From a virus, in IMG/VR virus record IMGVR_UViG_3300011113_000058, positions 1-31,942 of that record: a DNA stretch of 31,942 bases; one strand, written 5' to 3'. The position numbers and the translations under genes were made by a program. How positions within the stretch are numbered: position 1 is the stretch's first letter; the number at the start of each line of letters is the position of its first letter. The notes below the pieces were generated by a model. That model saw nothing but the letters and a program-made list of their open reading frames with translations. It had not been told where the DNA came from and searched no databases. Shown piece after piece: positions 23,304-30,515 of the stretch.

Positions 23304-24031
23304 AAAAGAAAAAGAAAAAAGTATCTCGTAGAATTGGCCGAGGAGATTCTGTTGATTCGCTGATTATGGGCAGCGAGCCTGTATGGAAAGATGCAGACAA
23401 ACTAACCCCAGAAGAGTACGATAGCAAAGTATTGAAAGCTATTAATTGGTATAGTTATTCTTGTGATAACAATCTATGTAAGCCTTGGGTTATAGATTGG
23501 ATGAGTAAAAATGATTATTCTAAGAAAGATATACGAGCCGCAGCAGCATGTGATATTGATGCTATGGAGTTTATGTACATAGGTAGTCGCTGCCGTATCA
23601 TGAATCTGGGAGCAAAACTAAGACCAGAAACTGTAGAAATGGTTCGTAGAAATGTAGATCAAATTATTCAATTAGGTTTATTGCGACCAACTAAAACTGT
23701 AGAAAAAGAAAAAGTAAACGTACAAGAACGCATTTTAAATAAATCTAAAGAATACATGGAAGTAATTGAGGCAAGATTAGATCAGTTTTACAGTCTAGCC
23801 GAAAAAGATCAATTAAAAAATATAGATCATGCAGAATGGCTTCGTATGGAAGGCATAAAACACGTACACCATAAACGTTTAGTAAAAATTTTAGATCCAC
23901 ACATTAAAGAACTAAAACAAGCATATAAAGGTGATCCTGATTTAAAAGAAGCATTTGGATTTTTAGGAAAGCGTAAAATTAAGCAAATGATTACTGTTTT
24001 GGAACAATTTAAAACAGTTTTAAACTCTTAA
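23300..24031 (+). CDS. Conserved-looking unknown protein downstream of gp46
   Basis: The 243-residue protein is coupled to gp46 by an ATGA overlap. It opens with a very basic tail (MKKKKKKVSRRIGRG), then a helical domain with NWYSYSCDNNLCKPWVIDWM and SKNDYSKKDIRAAAACDIDA, and a C-terminal helical domain rich in Lys/Glu that ends QMITVLEQFKTVLNS. I recall similar uncharacterised proteins at this place in environmental T4-like phages, but cannot name a function. The basic tail and operon position suggest a nucleic-acid-linked role in recombination or replication; this is inference. Confidence 0.7.
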   Translation: MKKKKKKVSRRIGRGDSVDSLIMGSEPVWKDADKLTPEEYDSKVLKAINWYSYSCDNNLCKPWVIDWMSKNDYSKKDIRAAAACDIDAMEFMYIGSRCRIMNLGAKLRPETVEMVRRNVDQIIQLGLLRPTKTVEKEKVNVQERILNKSKEYMEVIEARLDQFYSLAEKDQLKNIDHAEWLRMEGIKHVHHKRLVKILDPHIKELKQAYKGDPDLKEAFGFLGKRKIKQMITVLEQFKTVLNS

Positions 24032-24032
24032 T

Positions 24033-24060
24033 TTGACTTTATGATAAATTGGAGTATAAT
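24033..24060 (+). promoter_or_regulatory. Near-consensus sigma70 promoter abutting the RNase H gene
   Basis: TTGACT (24033-24038), a 16-bp spacer and a perfect TATAAT (24055-24060) lie in the gap after the previous stop codon. The -10 ends 6 nt before ATG 24067, so transcription should start at or next to the start codon. The only GGAG (24051-24054) lies upstream of the -10 and would not be transcribed. Confidence 0.8.
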
Positions 24061-24066
24061 TTAAGT

Positions 24067-24903
24067 ATGTTACTTATTGACAACAGCCAGATTATTTTGG
24101 CTAATATATTTCAGGCATCCAAGGACGGACAGCCTTTAAATGAAGATTATATCAGACACACCGTGTTGAATACTTACAGAAAGTATCGTGTTCAATTTCG
24201 TGATTTTGGTCAGCTTGTTGTTTGTAATGACGGATCAGACTATTGGCGAAAGGGCATCTTTCCTCAATACAAACAAAACCGACGAAAGCAACAAGAAGCA
24301 CGAAAAGACGAATGGGCTGAAGTATTCAAAGTTCTTGATAAGATTCGCGATGAAATTAAGGACAATTTTCCTTATCCTAGTATCAAACTTCGTGGTGCTG
24401 AAGCAGATGATATCATTTATGTGTTAACTAAAGCACATTATCAGTCTGAGCCTGTTCTTATTCTTTCTAATGATAAAGATTTTCAGCAGCTTCAAATTTT
24501 TCCTAATGTTAAACAATATAGTCCTATGACTAAAGAATTTATTACTTGTCCAGATCCTAGAGAATTTCTTTTTAATCAAATTATTTTTGGAGATAGTTCT
24601 GATGGAATTCCTAACATTTTTTCAGATGACGATACATTCGTCACAGATGGAAAGCGTCAAGTACGAATGACCCAAAAGCGTATTGCAGAACTTAAAGAAT
24701 CTGCAGAACACTCTTCATTTTTTGAAAATCCTAAATATATTAGAAACAAAACTCTTATTGATCTTACATCTATTCCCGATGATATACAAGAGCGTATCCT
24801 TGAAGAATTTAATAACCAGCAAGGTAAAGGCAGAGAAAAACTGCTTAATTATTTCATGGAGCATAAACTAAAGACTCTGCTACCTGATATTGAGGAATTT
24901 TAA
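24067..24903 (+). CDS. rnh: RNase H (5'-3' exonuclease, FEN-like)
   Basis: The 278-residue FEN-family nuclease matches T4 RNase H (305 residues), which removes RNA primers and flap DNA from lagging-strand fragments. The acidic metal-binding residues are in LLIDNSQ (Asp5), CNDGSDYWRKG (Asp55), GAEADDII (Glu112, Asp114, Asp115), SNDKDFQQL (Asp136, Asp138) and GDSSDGIPN (Asp176, Asp179). The C-terminus (KLKTLLPDIEEF) fits the gp32/clamp-interacting tail. ATG 24067 is preferred over TTG 24049 because the family begins with this LLIDNSQ strand and a promoter overlaps the TTG region. Confidence 0.93.
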   Translation: MLLIDNSQIILANIFQASKDGQPLNEDYIRHTVLNTYRKYRVQFRDFGQLVVCNDGSDYWRKGIFPQYKQNRRKQQEARKDEWAEVFKVLDKIRDEIKDNFPYPSIKLRGAEADDIIYVLTKAHYQSEPVLILSNDKDFQQLQIFPNVKQYSPMTKEFITCPDPREFLFNQIIFGDSSDGIPNIFSDDDTFVTDGKRQVRMTQKRIAELKESAEHSSFFENPKYIRNKTLIDLTSIPDDIQERILEEFNNQQGKGREKLLNYFMEHKLKTLLPDIEEF

Positions 24904-25085
24904 TGTACACTCCCGAACCAGAATCAGAATATGAGCGTTGGCGACGAGAACAAAAAGAAGCAGCAGCCCGAAGAAAGAAAAAGCGTGGTCGTAAACCAAA
25001 CCAACAAAGTTGGTTAAACGATCTGCGACATGGACACACTTCTGATGGCGATGACTTTGAAAACTTTGAACGATTTAATAAATAA
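24903..25085 (+). CDS. Small basic protein with AT-hook-like motif
   Basis: This 60-residue protein is linked to both neighbours by one-base TAATG overlaps, which supports a real gene. An N-terminal acidic/aromatic stretch (PEPESEYERWRREQKEAAA) leads into RRKKKRGRKPNQ, where RGRKP resembles an AT-hook. The tail is acidic (DGDDFENFERF). DNA binding in the minor groove is a reasonable guess given the motif and the location inside the replication block. No function is established. Confidence 0.65.
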   Translation: MYTPEPESEYERWRREQKEAAARRKKKRGRKPNQQSWLNDLRHGHTSDGDDFENFERFNK

Positions 25086-25675
25086 TGAAAACTATAATCC
25101 AAATAGGAATTGCTAATGCTGAAGATCATGTTAAAGATTTTATTTTAAAATATCCAAATGATTATTTTATTTATTTAATAGAACCAATTATGGAATCTAA
25201 TTCTTTAATTGAAGAGGCTTATTCGTTTACAAATAATAAAATTATATTTAATGTAGCTATATCAAATACAAACGGTTATTTAGATTTATTTGCTAATCGA
25301 CAACATGGTGGCAATAATGCCCATTGTTCTGTTAATTATAATCATTTAATAATACACGGTAATCCAGAACAACAGATATATAAAATCAATGTTCCTTGTT
25401 TGGATTTGAACACTTTAATAAATTATATTATTCAAAATAAAGAAATTGAATATCTTTTTATAGATACTGAAGGACACGATTGTGATATTTTATTAAGTAC
25501 AGATTTTTTAAATTTTAATATAAAAAATATAATATTTGAAGACACACATACCGATGGTCCATTTACTAAAGGCGAAAAATACGAAAAAACAAAACAACAT
25601 TTAAATTCTTTTGGTTATAATGAAAATACTAAAAGTGAATTTAACTGCTGTGGAAATGTTTGTTTTACAAGATAA
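25085..25675 (+). CDS. FkbM-family SAM-dependent methyltransferase
   Basis: The 196-residue protein shows the FkbM pattern: glycine-containing SAM motif IQIGIANAED (5-14), the acidic end of strand 2 in YLIEP (Glu33), and the family DTEGHD (127-132) followed by ILLSTDFL. FkbM proteins O-methylate sugars or related compounds; phage copies are usually accessory genes. It sits between the replication genes RNase H and gp45, with TTA/AAT/ATT-rich codons, while the adjacent gp45 uses more AAG and CTA. This suggests an independently acquired insert. The substrate is unknown; it may act with the glycosyltransferases after RegA. Confidence 0.85.
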   Translation: MKTIIQIGIANAEDHVKDFILKYPNDYFIYLIEPIMESNSLIEEAYSFTNNKIIFNVAISNTNGYLDLFANRQHGGNNAHCSVNYNHLIIHGNPEQQIYKINVPCLDLNTLINYIIQNKEIEYLFIDTEGHDCDILLSTDFLNFNIKNIIFEDTHTDGPFTKGEKYEKTKQHLNSFGYNENTKSEFNCCGNVCFTR

Positions 25676-25688
25676 AGGATTTTATATT

Positions 25689-26375
25689 ATGACTAAAGCG
25701 ACAATAACAATTAGTAAAGACACTCTAAATATCCTAAAGAACTTTAGCGGTATTAATTCGAACCTGTTTGTAAAGCCAGGATCAAAGCTTACAACCATGT
25801 CTCCGACCAAGAATATTATGGCCGAGGCTCAAATTGAAGAGACATTTGATATAGAATTTGGTATCTGGGATCTTAACAAGGTTCTAGGTGTTATTTCTTT
25901 GTTTGAACAGCCTGAGTTTGAATTTCAAGACAAGTACATGAATATAACTGGTGTTCGTGGATCTACTGTAAAGTATTATTATTCGGATCCCAAGCTGCTT
26001 TCGTATCCTACCAAGAGCATCAAGAAGATTGATCCGGTTGTAGAGTTTGATCTGACAGCAGACGATTTTAATGAACTACAGCGTGCAGGAGCGGTTCTAG
26101 GTAATCCTGATCTTTGCTTTGTGTCTAACGGTGACAAGGTTATGGCCGTGGTACAAGATCTCAAAGATCCAACATGCAACGTATTTTCTATTGAAGTTGG
26201 TGATAACAAGTCTGAATCAGAATTTTCATTCAACTTTAAATTAGAAAACATGAAGATGATTGATGGTGATTACAGTGTTGCTCTTTCCAAGAATGTTATT
26301 GGCCAGTTTACAAACAAGAATCAACCTATAACATACTGGGTAGCAATGGATGCCAGCAGTCATTACGAAAGATAA
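25689..26375 (+). CDS. 45: Sliding clamp gp45 (DNA polymerase processivity factor)
   Basis: With start ATG 25689 the protein is 228 residues, the same as T4 gp45. The opening TKATITISKDTLNILKNFSG and the following NIMAEAQIEETFDIEFGIWD and LNKVLGVISLFEQPEFEF match the clamp family. The trimeric ring tethers DNA polymerase and also activates late transcription with gp55. AAAGGA (about 25674-25679) is a good Shine-Dalgarno sequence for 25689. An in-frame ATG at 25611 would lie inside the FkbM gene and add 26 residues that do not fit the family. gp44 follows one base after the stop. Confidence 0.94.
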   Translation: MTKATITISKDTLNILKNFSGINSNLFVKPGSKLTTMSPTKNIMAEAQIEETFDIEFGIWDLNKVLGVISLFEQPEFEFQDKYMNITGVRGSTVKYYYSDPKLLSYPTKSIKKIDPVVEFDLTADDFNELQRAGAVLGNPDLCFVSNGDKVMAVVQDLKDPTCNVFSIEVGDNKSESEFSFNFKLENMKMIDGDYSVALSKNVIGQFTNKNQPITYWVAMDASSHYER

Positions 26376-26376
26376 A

Positions 26377-27339
26377 ATGCCTATTACAATTAATCAAGCA
26401 ATCGGTCTTCTCGTAGAGAAGTATCGTCCTACTATTATTGATCATTGTGTACTTCCCCAAGACCTCAAGGATACATTTAACGCTATCGTGGAGTCTGGAG
26501 AATGCCCTAATTTGCTCTTAGCAGGCAAGCCTGGTATGGGCAAGACCACAGTGGCCAAGGCTTTATGTGCTCAATTAGGTGCAGACCACATCCTGATTAA
26601 CTGTTCTGAAGATGGTAATATTGATACTCTGCGAACTAAAATTCGTCAATTTGCCAGTACAGTGTCTCTGTCGGAGGGAGCCAAGCAAAAGATTGTTATT
26701 TTGGACGAGTTTGATTACTCTAATGCTCAGAGTATTCAGCCTGCCCTTCGTGGGGCTATTGAAGAATTTGCCAAGACGTGTCGATTTATTCTGACTTGTA
26801 ATTATAAAAATCGTATTATTGAGCCTATTCATTCTCGTTGTACGGTTATTGATTTTAATTTTCCTGCTAAGGAACGTCCCGAACTAGCCAAACAGTTCTT
26901 AGCTCGTTGTCAGGCTATCTTGGAAGAAGAGGGCATTGAATACGATCTAAAAGTTCTGTCTAAAGTTGTAGTTAAATATTTTCCAGATTTTCGTCGTACT
27001 TTAAATGAACTTCAGCGATACTCTGCTGCTGGAATTATTGATATTGGAATTCTTAGTACGGCTGGAGAACTTAACATCAAGGAACTGATGGGGTTCTTAA
27101 AAACTAAGAACTTTACAGAGATCCGTAAGTGGATAGCCAACAACTTAGACAACAGCCCCCAGGATGTGTTTAGAAAGGTCTACGATGGCTTATACGAGCA
27201 TCTAGACCCCAAGAGCATTCCACAGGCGGTTGTAATTATAGGCGAATATCAGTACAAAGCGGCTTTTGTAAGCGATCCAGAGATTAACCTGTGTGCGTTT
27301 ATGGTGGAACTAATGATGAACTGTGAGTTTAAAGAATGA
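26377..27339 (+). CDS. 44: Clamp loader large subunit gp44
   Basis: The 320-residue AAA+ ATPase matches T4 gp44 (319 residues), four copies of which with one gp62 open and load the gp45 clamp. Motifs are Walker A GKPGMGKT (50-57, Lys56), Walker B VILDEFD (107-113), sensor 1 LTCNYKNR (139-146) and the SRC box (153-155) that carries the trans arginine finger. The N-terminal LVEKYRP is typical of clamp-loader subunits. I use ATG 26377, one base after the gp45 stop, because 26350 lies within gp45 and adds nine atypical residues. Its stop overlaps gp62 by ATGA. Confidence 0.95.
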   Translation: MPITINQAIGLLVEKYRPTIIDHCVLPQDLKDTFNAIVESGECPNLLLAGKPGMGKTTVAKALCAQLGADHILINCSEDGNIDTLRTKIRQFASTVSLSEGAKQKIVILDEFDYSNAQSIQPALRGAIEEFAKTCRFILTCNYKNRIIEPIHSRCTVIDFNFPAKERPELAKQFLARCQAILEEEGIEYDLKVLSKVVVKYFPDFRRTLNELQRYSAAGIIDIGILSTAGELNIKELMGFLKTKNFTEIRKWIANNLDNSPQDVFRKVYDGLYEHLDPKSIPQAVVIIGEYQYKAAFVSDPEINLCAFMVELMMNCEFKE

Positions 27340-27731
27340 GTCCTTTTGACTTCCTAAATTCCATAAATCAGACAAAAATTTCACTTATGGACGAAGATCC
27401 GGGGTGTGAACGAGAGTACAATCCGTTTCTAGCCAATCGTGGTCTTTCTTACTTTTTGGACACCATTTTTTTGGCAAATGAAATGAATCGTATACCTGGG
27501 CTAGGCAAAAAACTTCAATACGATTTTCTTCGAATTTCTGTGAGAGCCCGTAAACGATACAGCAAGTGGATCAAGGACGAGTCTAATGACCGTATAGAGG
27601 CTTTAAAGACCTTATATGGATACTCTCACACCAAAGCCAAACAAGCAGTAGAACTGATATCTGAGGCTGATTGGAAGATTATTTTTGCTATTATAGACCA
27701 GGGCGGCACAAATACCAAAATTCCTAAATAA
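27336..27731 (+). CDS. 62: Clamp loader small subunit gp62
   Basis: The 131-residue protein lies directly after gp44 with a 4-nt ATGA overlap, as in T4. It contains NPFLANRGLSYFLDTIFLAN and ARKRYSKWIKD, which resemble the compact gp62 of environmental T4-like phages; the RGKRYGKW-like motif is also present in T4 gp62. It is shorter than T4 gp62 (187 residues). The C-terminal half (DRIEALKTLYGYSHTKAKQA) is helical. Its role is to complete the gp44-4/gp62-1 loader. Confidence 0.85.
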   Translation: MSPFDFLNSINQTKISLMDEDPGCEREYNPFLANRGLSYFLDTIFLANEMNRIPGLGKKLQYDFLRISVRARKRYSKWIKDESNDRIEALKTLYGYSHTKAKQAVELISEADWKIIFAIIDQGGTNTKIPK

Positions 27732-27752
27732 TTCGGTGTTACTGAATTTTTT
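27731..27752 (+). terminator. Candidate intrinsic terminator/attenuator between gp62 and regA
   Basis: ATTCGGT (27731-27737), a GTT loop and ACTGAAT (27741-27747) form a 7-bp stem with one G-T pair, followed by a T-run ending at 27752. It starts at the gp62 stop and precedes the regA ATG by 17 nt. The stem is short and AT-rich, so partial termination is more likely than full. Confidence 0.5.
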
Positions 27753-27769
27753 AATGAAAGCCGGTTATT

Positions 27770-28177
27770 ATGGAAGAAACAGAAGACATTTTTGAAGGAT
27801 TGGGAGTCGAAGTACGATTAAAAACCAAAGACGACTTTCTTAAAGTGCGCGAAACTTTAACTCGTATGGGGGTGTCGTCCAAGAAAGAAAAAAAACTGTA
27901 TCAAAGTTGCCATATACTCCACAAGCGTGGACGATACGCTATTATGCATTTTAAAGAAATGCTAGAACTTGACGGATTAGATACAGATATTACAGACAAT
28001 GATCTTGGTCGTAGAAACATTATTGTAAAACTTTTAGTGGATTGGGGATTAGTCGAAGCAGTAGATCCCGAAGAATATGCAGAACCTATGTTGTCCTTAG
28101 CCCAATTAAAAATAATTCCTCATAAAGAAAAAGGAGAGTGGCAATTAGTGCCTAAATATCATATAGGAAACTCTTAA
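27770..28177 (+). CDS. regA: Translational repressor RegA
   Basis: The 135-residue protein is clearly RegA (T4: 122 residues), which binds start-codon regions of early mRNAs, including those of clamp and clamp-loader genes, and represses translation. The central segments KDDFLKVRETLTRMGVSSKK and LYQSCHILHKRGRYAIMHFK are nearly the T4 sequence, followed by MLELDG and RRNIIVKLLVDWGLVE. The C-terminal WQLVPKYHIGN also matches. The N-terminus is about a dozen residues longer (MEETEDIFEGLG). No strong Shine-Dalgarno sequence precedes the ATG, which may reflect autoregulation at the start region; that last point is inference. Confidence 0.96.
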   Translation: MEETEDIFEGLGVEVRLKTKDDFLKVRETLTRMGVSSKKEKKLYQSCHILHKRGRYAIMHFKEMLELDGLDTDITDNDLGRRNIIVKLLVDWGLVEAVDPEEYAEPMLSLAQLKIIPHKEKGEWQLVPKYHIGNS

Positions 28178-28179
28178 TT

Positions 28180-28818
28180 ATGCAGACTGAAATAATCTCT
28201 TTTTATAGCGATATAGACGGTAAAACATATTATAGTGATCACGCTAAACGATTAACAGAACAGCTGATTCGTTTAGGAGTACCTCACGATATTCGAGAAA
28301 AACAATCTTTAGGTTCGTATCAACAAAATTGTTTAAGTAAACCACAATTCATATATCAACTTTTAGTAGAAAAACAAAAACCAGTCGTATGGTTGGATAT
28401 AGATTCTGATGTTCGTAAGTCTTTATCTATTTTTGATAATTTTTATAAAAATACAGATGTAGCCGTTGCTTGTTCTACAAATAAACTACATGCCGCTAAA
28501 GCTTCTCCCATATATCTTGATTTTAATTCAAGAACATTAGAATTTTTACAACATTGGACTTTTATGGCTAGACAAATGGCAAAAACAGGCCAATGGTTTG
28601 ATCATGAAGCTCTTATAGGAATGTTGCATTCTTTTTATCAAAAAGAAGGATTTAAAATGAAATTTATAGGACCAGAATATTGTGTATGGCCTGGTCAAGA
28701 AAACGAAAACAGTATTATTGTTATGGGGCTTGCAGATGTTGAGTCTAAAAAACAAGCACTAAAAGGATTAGGAATGAGTGAGGATTTAATAGCATGGCAG
28801 AGTCCAGGTACAAAATAA
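28180..28818 (+). CDS. Putative glycosyltransferase with DxD motif
   Basis: The 212-residue protein begins 2 nt after the RegA stop. A DxD-type metal/nucleotide-sugar motif is present in VVWLDIDSDV (Asp73, Asp75, Asp77), followed by a TDVAVAC strand, and a WFDHEALIGMLHSF segment (139-152) at the position where GT-A enzymes bind the acceptor or catalyse. The fold resembles the nucleotide-diphospho-sugar transferase group (PF03407-like). The donor and acceptor are unknown. It is the first gene of an AT-rich cassette of sugar-modifying genes and overlaps the next gene by 25 bp. Confidence 0.72.
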   Translation: MQTEIISFYSDIDGKTYYSDHAKRLTEQLIRLGVPHDIREKQSLGSYQQNCLSKPQFIYQLLVEKQKPVVWLDIDSDVRKSLSIFDNFYKNTDVAVACSTNKLHAAKASPIYLDFNSRTLEFLQHWTFMARQMAKTGQWFDHEALIGMLHSFYQKEGFKMKFIGPEYCVWPGQENENSIIVMGLADVESKKQALKGLGMSEDLIAWQSPGTK

Positions 28819-29681
28819 AAGCGGTAGGTGCTCCGTTTGAGCTACAGCATTCTTCTTGTTCTGACATAAAACCACAAAAATTTGATTGGTCTGATCAAAA
28901 ACAAGATATAGTCGTACATATAGATCGCGGAATGTTTACAGCTCCGGATCCTTTAATAACAAAAGATAAAACTTTTGGTTGGGTTTGTGAATCTAGATTT
29001 ATTGTTCCAGATGTTTATAATTTTTTAATACACAATCACAAAATATTATTTAATAATTATTACAACAAAATATTTACATGCGATTCCGAATTAATGAAAT
29101 TAAATTCTAATTTTGTTTATTGCCCGAATGGAAGTAATTATCCTTGGATTAAAAAAAACATTTGGTCTATTTACAATAAGTATAAATTATGTTCCATGTT
29201 TTGTTCACCAAAGCTTTTAACTCAAGGTCACGTTTATAGGCATCAAATAGCAAGACTAGCAATAGATAACGGATTTGATGTTTATGGTGGAGCTCACGGA
29301 ACACAAAGATTAATAGTAGATCAAAAAAATCCTTGGGACAATAAACCACCAGCACCTTGGGATAGTAAATTCCCCGGTTTGATTGCTTATATGTTTAGTA
29401 TAGTTATAGAAAATGGTGTTTATGATTCGTATTGGACAGAAAAAATAACAGATTGTTTTGCAACAGGAACTATTCCAGTATATTGTGGTACAAAGAAAGT
29501 ACTTGACTTTTTTGATGGAGATGGTATAATATTTTTAGAACCCAATAAAGAAATAGAAACAATTCAAAAATTGTCTACAGATTTATATAATTCAAAAATA
29601 TCAGCAATTAAAAATAATTTTAATGCAGTTAAAAATATTAAATTAGCTGATGATTATCTTTTTGATCAAATTATAAAATGA
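28794..29681 (+). CDS. GT10-like glycosyltransferase (fucosyltransferase-type), copy 1
   Basis: The 295-residue protein carries the C-terminal GT10 donor-binding signature: FSIVIEN (201-207), YWTEKITD (213-220) and GTIPVYCG (225-232), equivalent to the F-x-x-x-x-E-N, TEK and G-x-x-P-V-x-x-G blocks of alpha-1,3-fucosyltransferases. The N-terminal half is the divergent acceptor domain. Fucose from GDP-fucose is the usual donor in the family, but GT10-like phage enzymes are uncharacterised. The start at ATG 28794 overlaps the previous gene. A TTGACT-N16-TATAAT lies inside its 3' part. It overlaps the next gene by 4 nt. Confidence 0.8.
   Translation: MAESRYKIKAVGAPFELQHSSCSDIKPQKFDWSDQKQDIVVHIDRGMFTAPDPLITKDKTFGWVCESRFIVPDVYNFLIHNHKILFNNYYNKIFTCDSELMKLNSNFVYCPNGSNYPWIKKNIWSIYNKYKLCSMFCSPKLLTQGHVYRHQIARLAIDNGFDVYGGAHGTQRLIVDQKNPWDNKPPAPWDSKFPGLIAYMFSIVIENGVYDSYWTEKITDCFATGTIPVYCGTKKVLDFFDGDGIIFLEPNKEIETIQKLSTDLYNSKISAIKNNFNAVKNIKLADDYLFDQIIK
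29503..29530 (+). promoter_or_regulatory. Candidate internal sigma70 promoter inside the first GT10 gene
   Basis: TTGACT (29503-29508), a 16-bp spacer and TATAAT (29525-29530) match exactly the hexamers and spacing found before the RNase H gene. It would drive the downstream GT10, GT2-like and methyltransferase genes. It lies in coding sequence (VLDFFDGDGI), so chance cannot be excluded. Confidence 0.5.
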
Positions 29682-30511
29682 AACCATTAATATTAAATGC
29701 TGATTATTTAATATCACCCGATTCTCTTCCAGATTTATCAGAATCTTATGAAATACATTTTACTAGATTTGGTAAAAATGCTAGACCAGGTGGGCCTGTT
29801 CAATTTTATTCTGATGCTAAAAATAAAATATTTGTCAATATAAACGAACCAACAACTTCTGCTTGGGTAGAACAAGCAGATCATGTTATAGCAAATCAAC
29901 ACCACTATACTAAAATTGTAACATCTAATCCTAAAATATTAGAACACTGTTCTCATGCAGTCAAACAACCGTATGGAACTACATGGTTAAATAAATCACC
30001 ACATCATCCAGACGCTATTGGTACATTTACAGAAGATTTAGGAATTCTTATTAAACAAAATAGTGTTAGTATGGTTTGCGGAGCATTAACAGGAAAACAA
30101 GGATACAATATTCGTCATCTTATTTGGAATAATAAAGATAAAATTCTAGCAAAATTAAATTTTTATTCTTCAACAAGATTTCCTATACCAAATACACCAA
30201 CACTACCGAATGATAATAAAATTCATTTATTTAATTCTATGTATTCTGTAGTTATTGAAAGCTCAAGCGAGCCTAATTATTTTACAGAAAAACTAGTAGA
30301 TTGTTTGATAACAAAAACAATTCCAATTTATTGGGGATGTACTAATATATCAGAATATTTTGATACTAGTTATTGGATTGCACCAGAAAATATTTTAAAT
30401 TTTAATTATACAGAAGATTATTATAATCAAAATATTAATAAGATTAATGATAATTTTGAAAGATCAAAAAAATATTGTGAACCGCTCCTAAATAGAATAC
30501 TAGCGTGTTAA
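29678..30511 (+). CDS. GT10-like glycosyltransferase, copy 2
   Basis: The 277-residue protein is a diverged paralogue of the preceding gene. The shared blocks are YSVVIESSSEPNYFTEKLVD (189-208) and TIPIYWG (214-220), plus an upstream segment where VTSNPKILEHCSHAVKQPYG aligns with the first copy's FTCDSELMKLNSNFVYCPNG. The N-terminal acceptor domain differs strongly, so it probably acts on another acceptor or position. It is coupled by an ATGA overlap to copy 1. Consecutive paired GT10 genes suggest stepwise assembly of one glycan; this is inference. Confidence 0.78.
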   Translation: MKPLILNADYLISPDSLPDLSESYEIHFTRFGKNARPGGPVQFYSDAKNKIFVNINEPTTSAWVEQADHVIANQHHYTKIVTSNPKILEHCSHAVKQPYGTTWLNKSPHHPDAIGTFTEDLGILIKQNSVSMVCGALTGKQGYNIRHLIWNNKDKILAKLNFYSSTRFPIPNTPTLPNDNKIHLFNSMYSVVIESSSEPNYFTEKLVDCLITKTIPIYWGCTNISEYFDTSYWIAPENILNFNYTEDYYNQNINKINDNFERSKKYCEPLLNRILAC

Positions 30512-30515
30512 TATT

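Noticed and set aside
24049-24066. TTG start for the RNase H gene
   Set aside because: The region overlaps a near-consensus -10 element and adds residues before the conserved LLIDNSQ strand; ATG 24067 fits the family.
24188-24871. Alternative-frame + strand open frames inside the RNase H gene
   Set aside because: They are out-of-frame shadows of a well-supported nuclease gene with low-complexity products.
25611-25688. N-terminal extension of gp45 starting at ATG 25611
   Set aside because: It lies inside the FkbM gene, adds 26 non-family residues, and a good Shine-Dalgarno sequence precedes ATG 25689, which gives exactly the T4 length.
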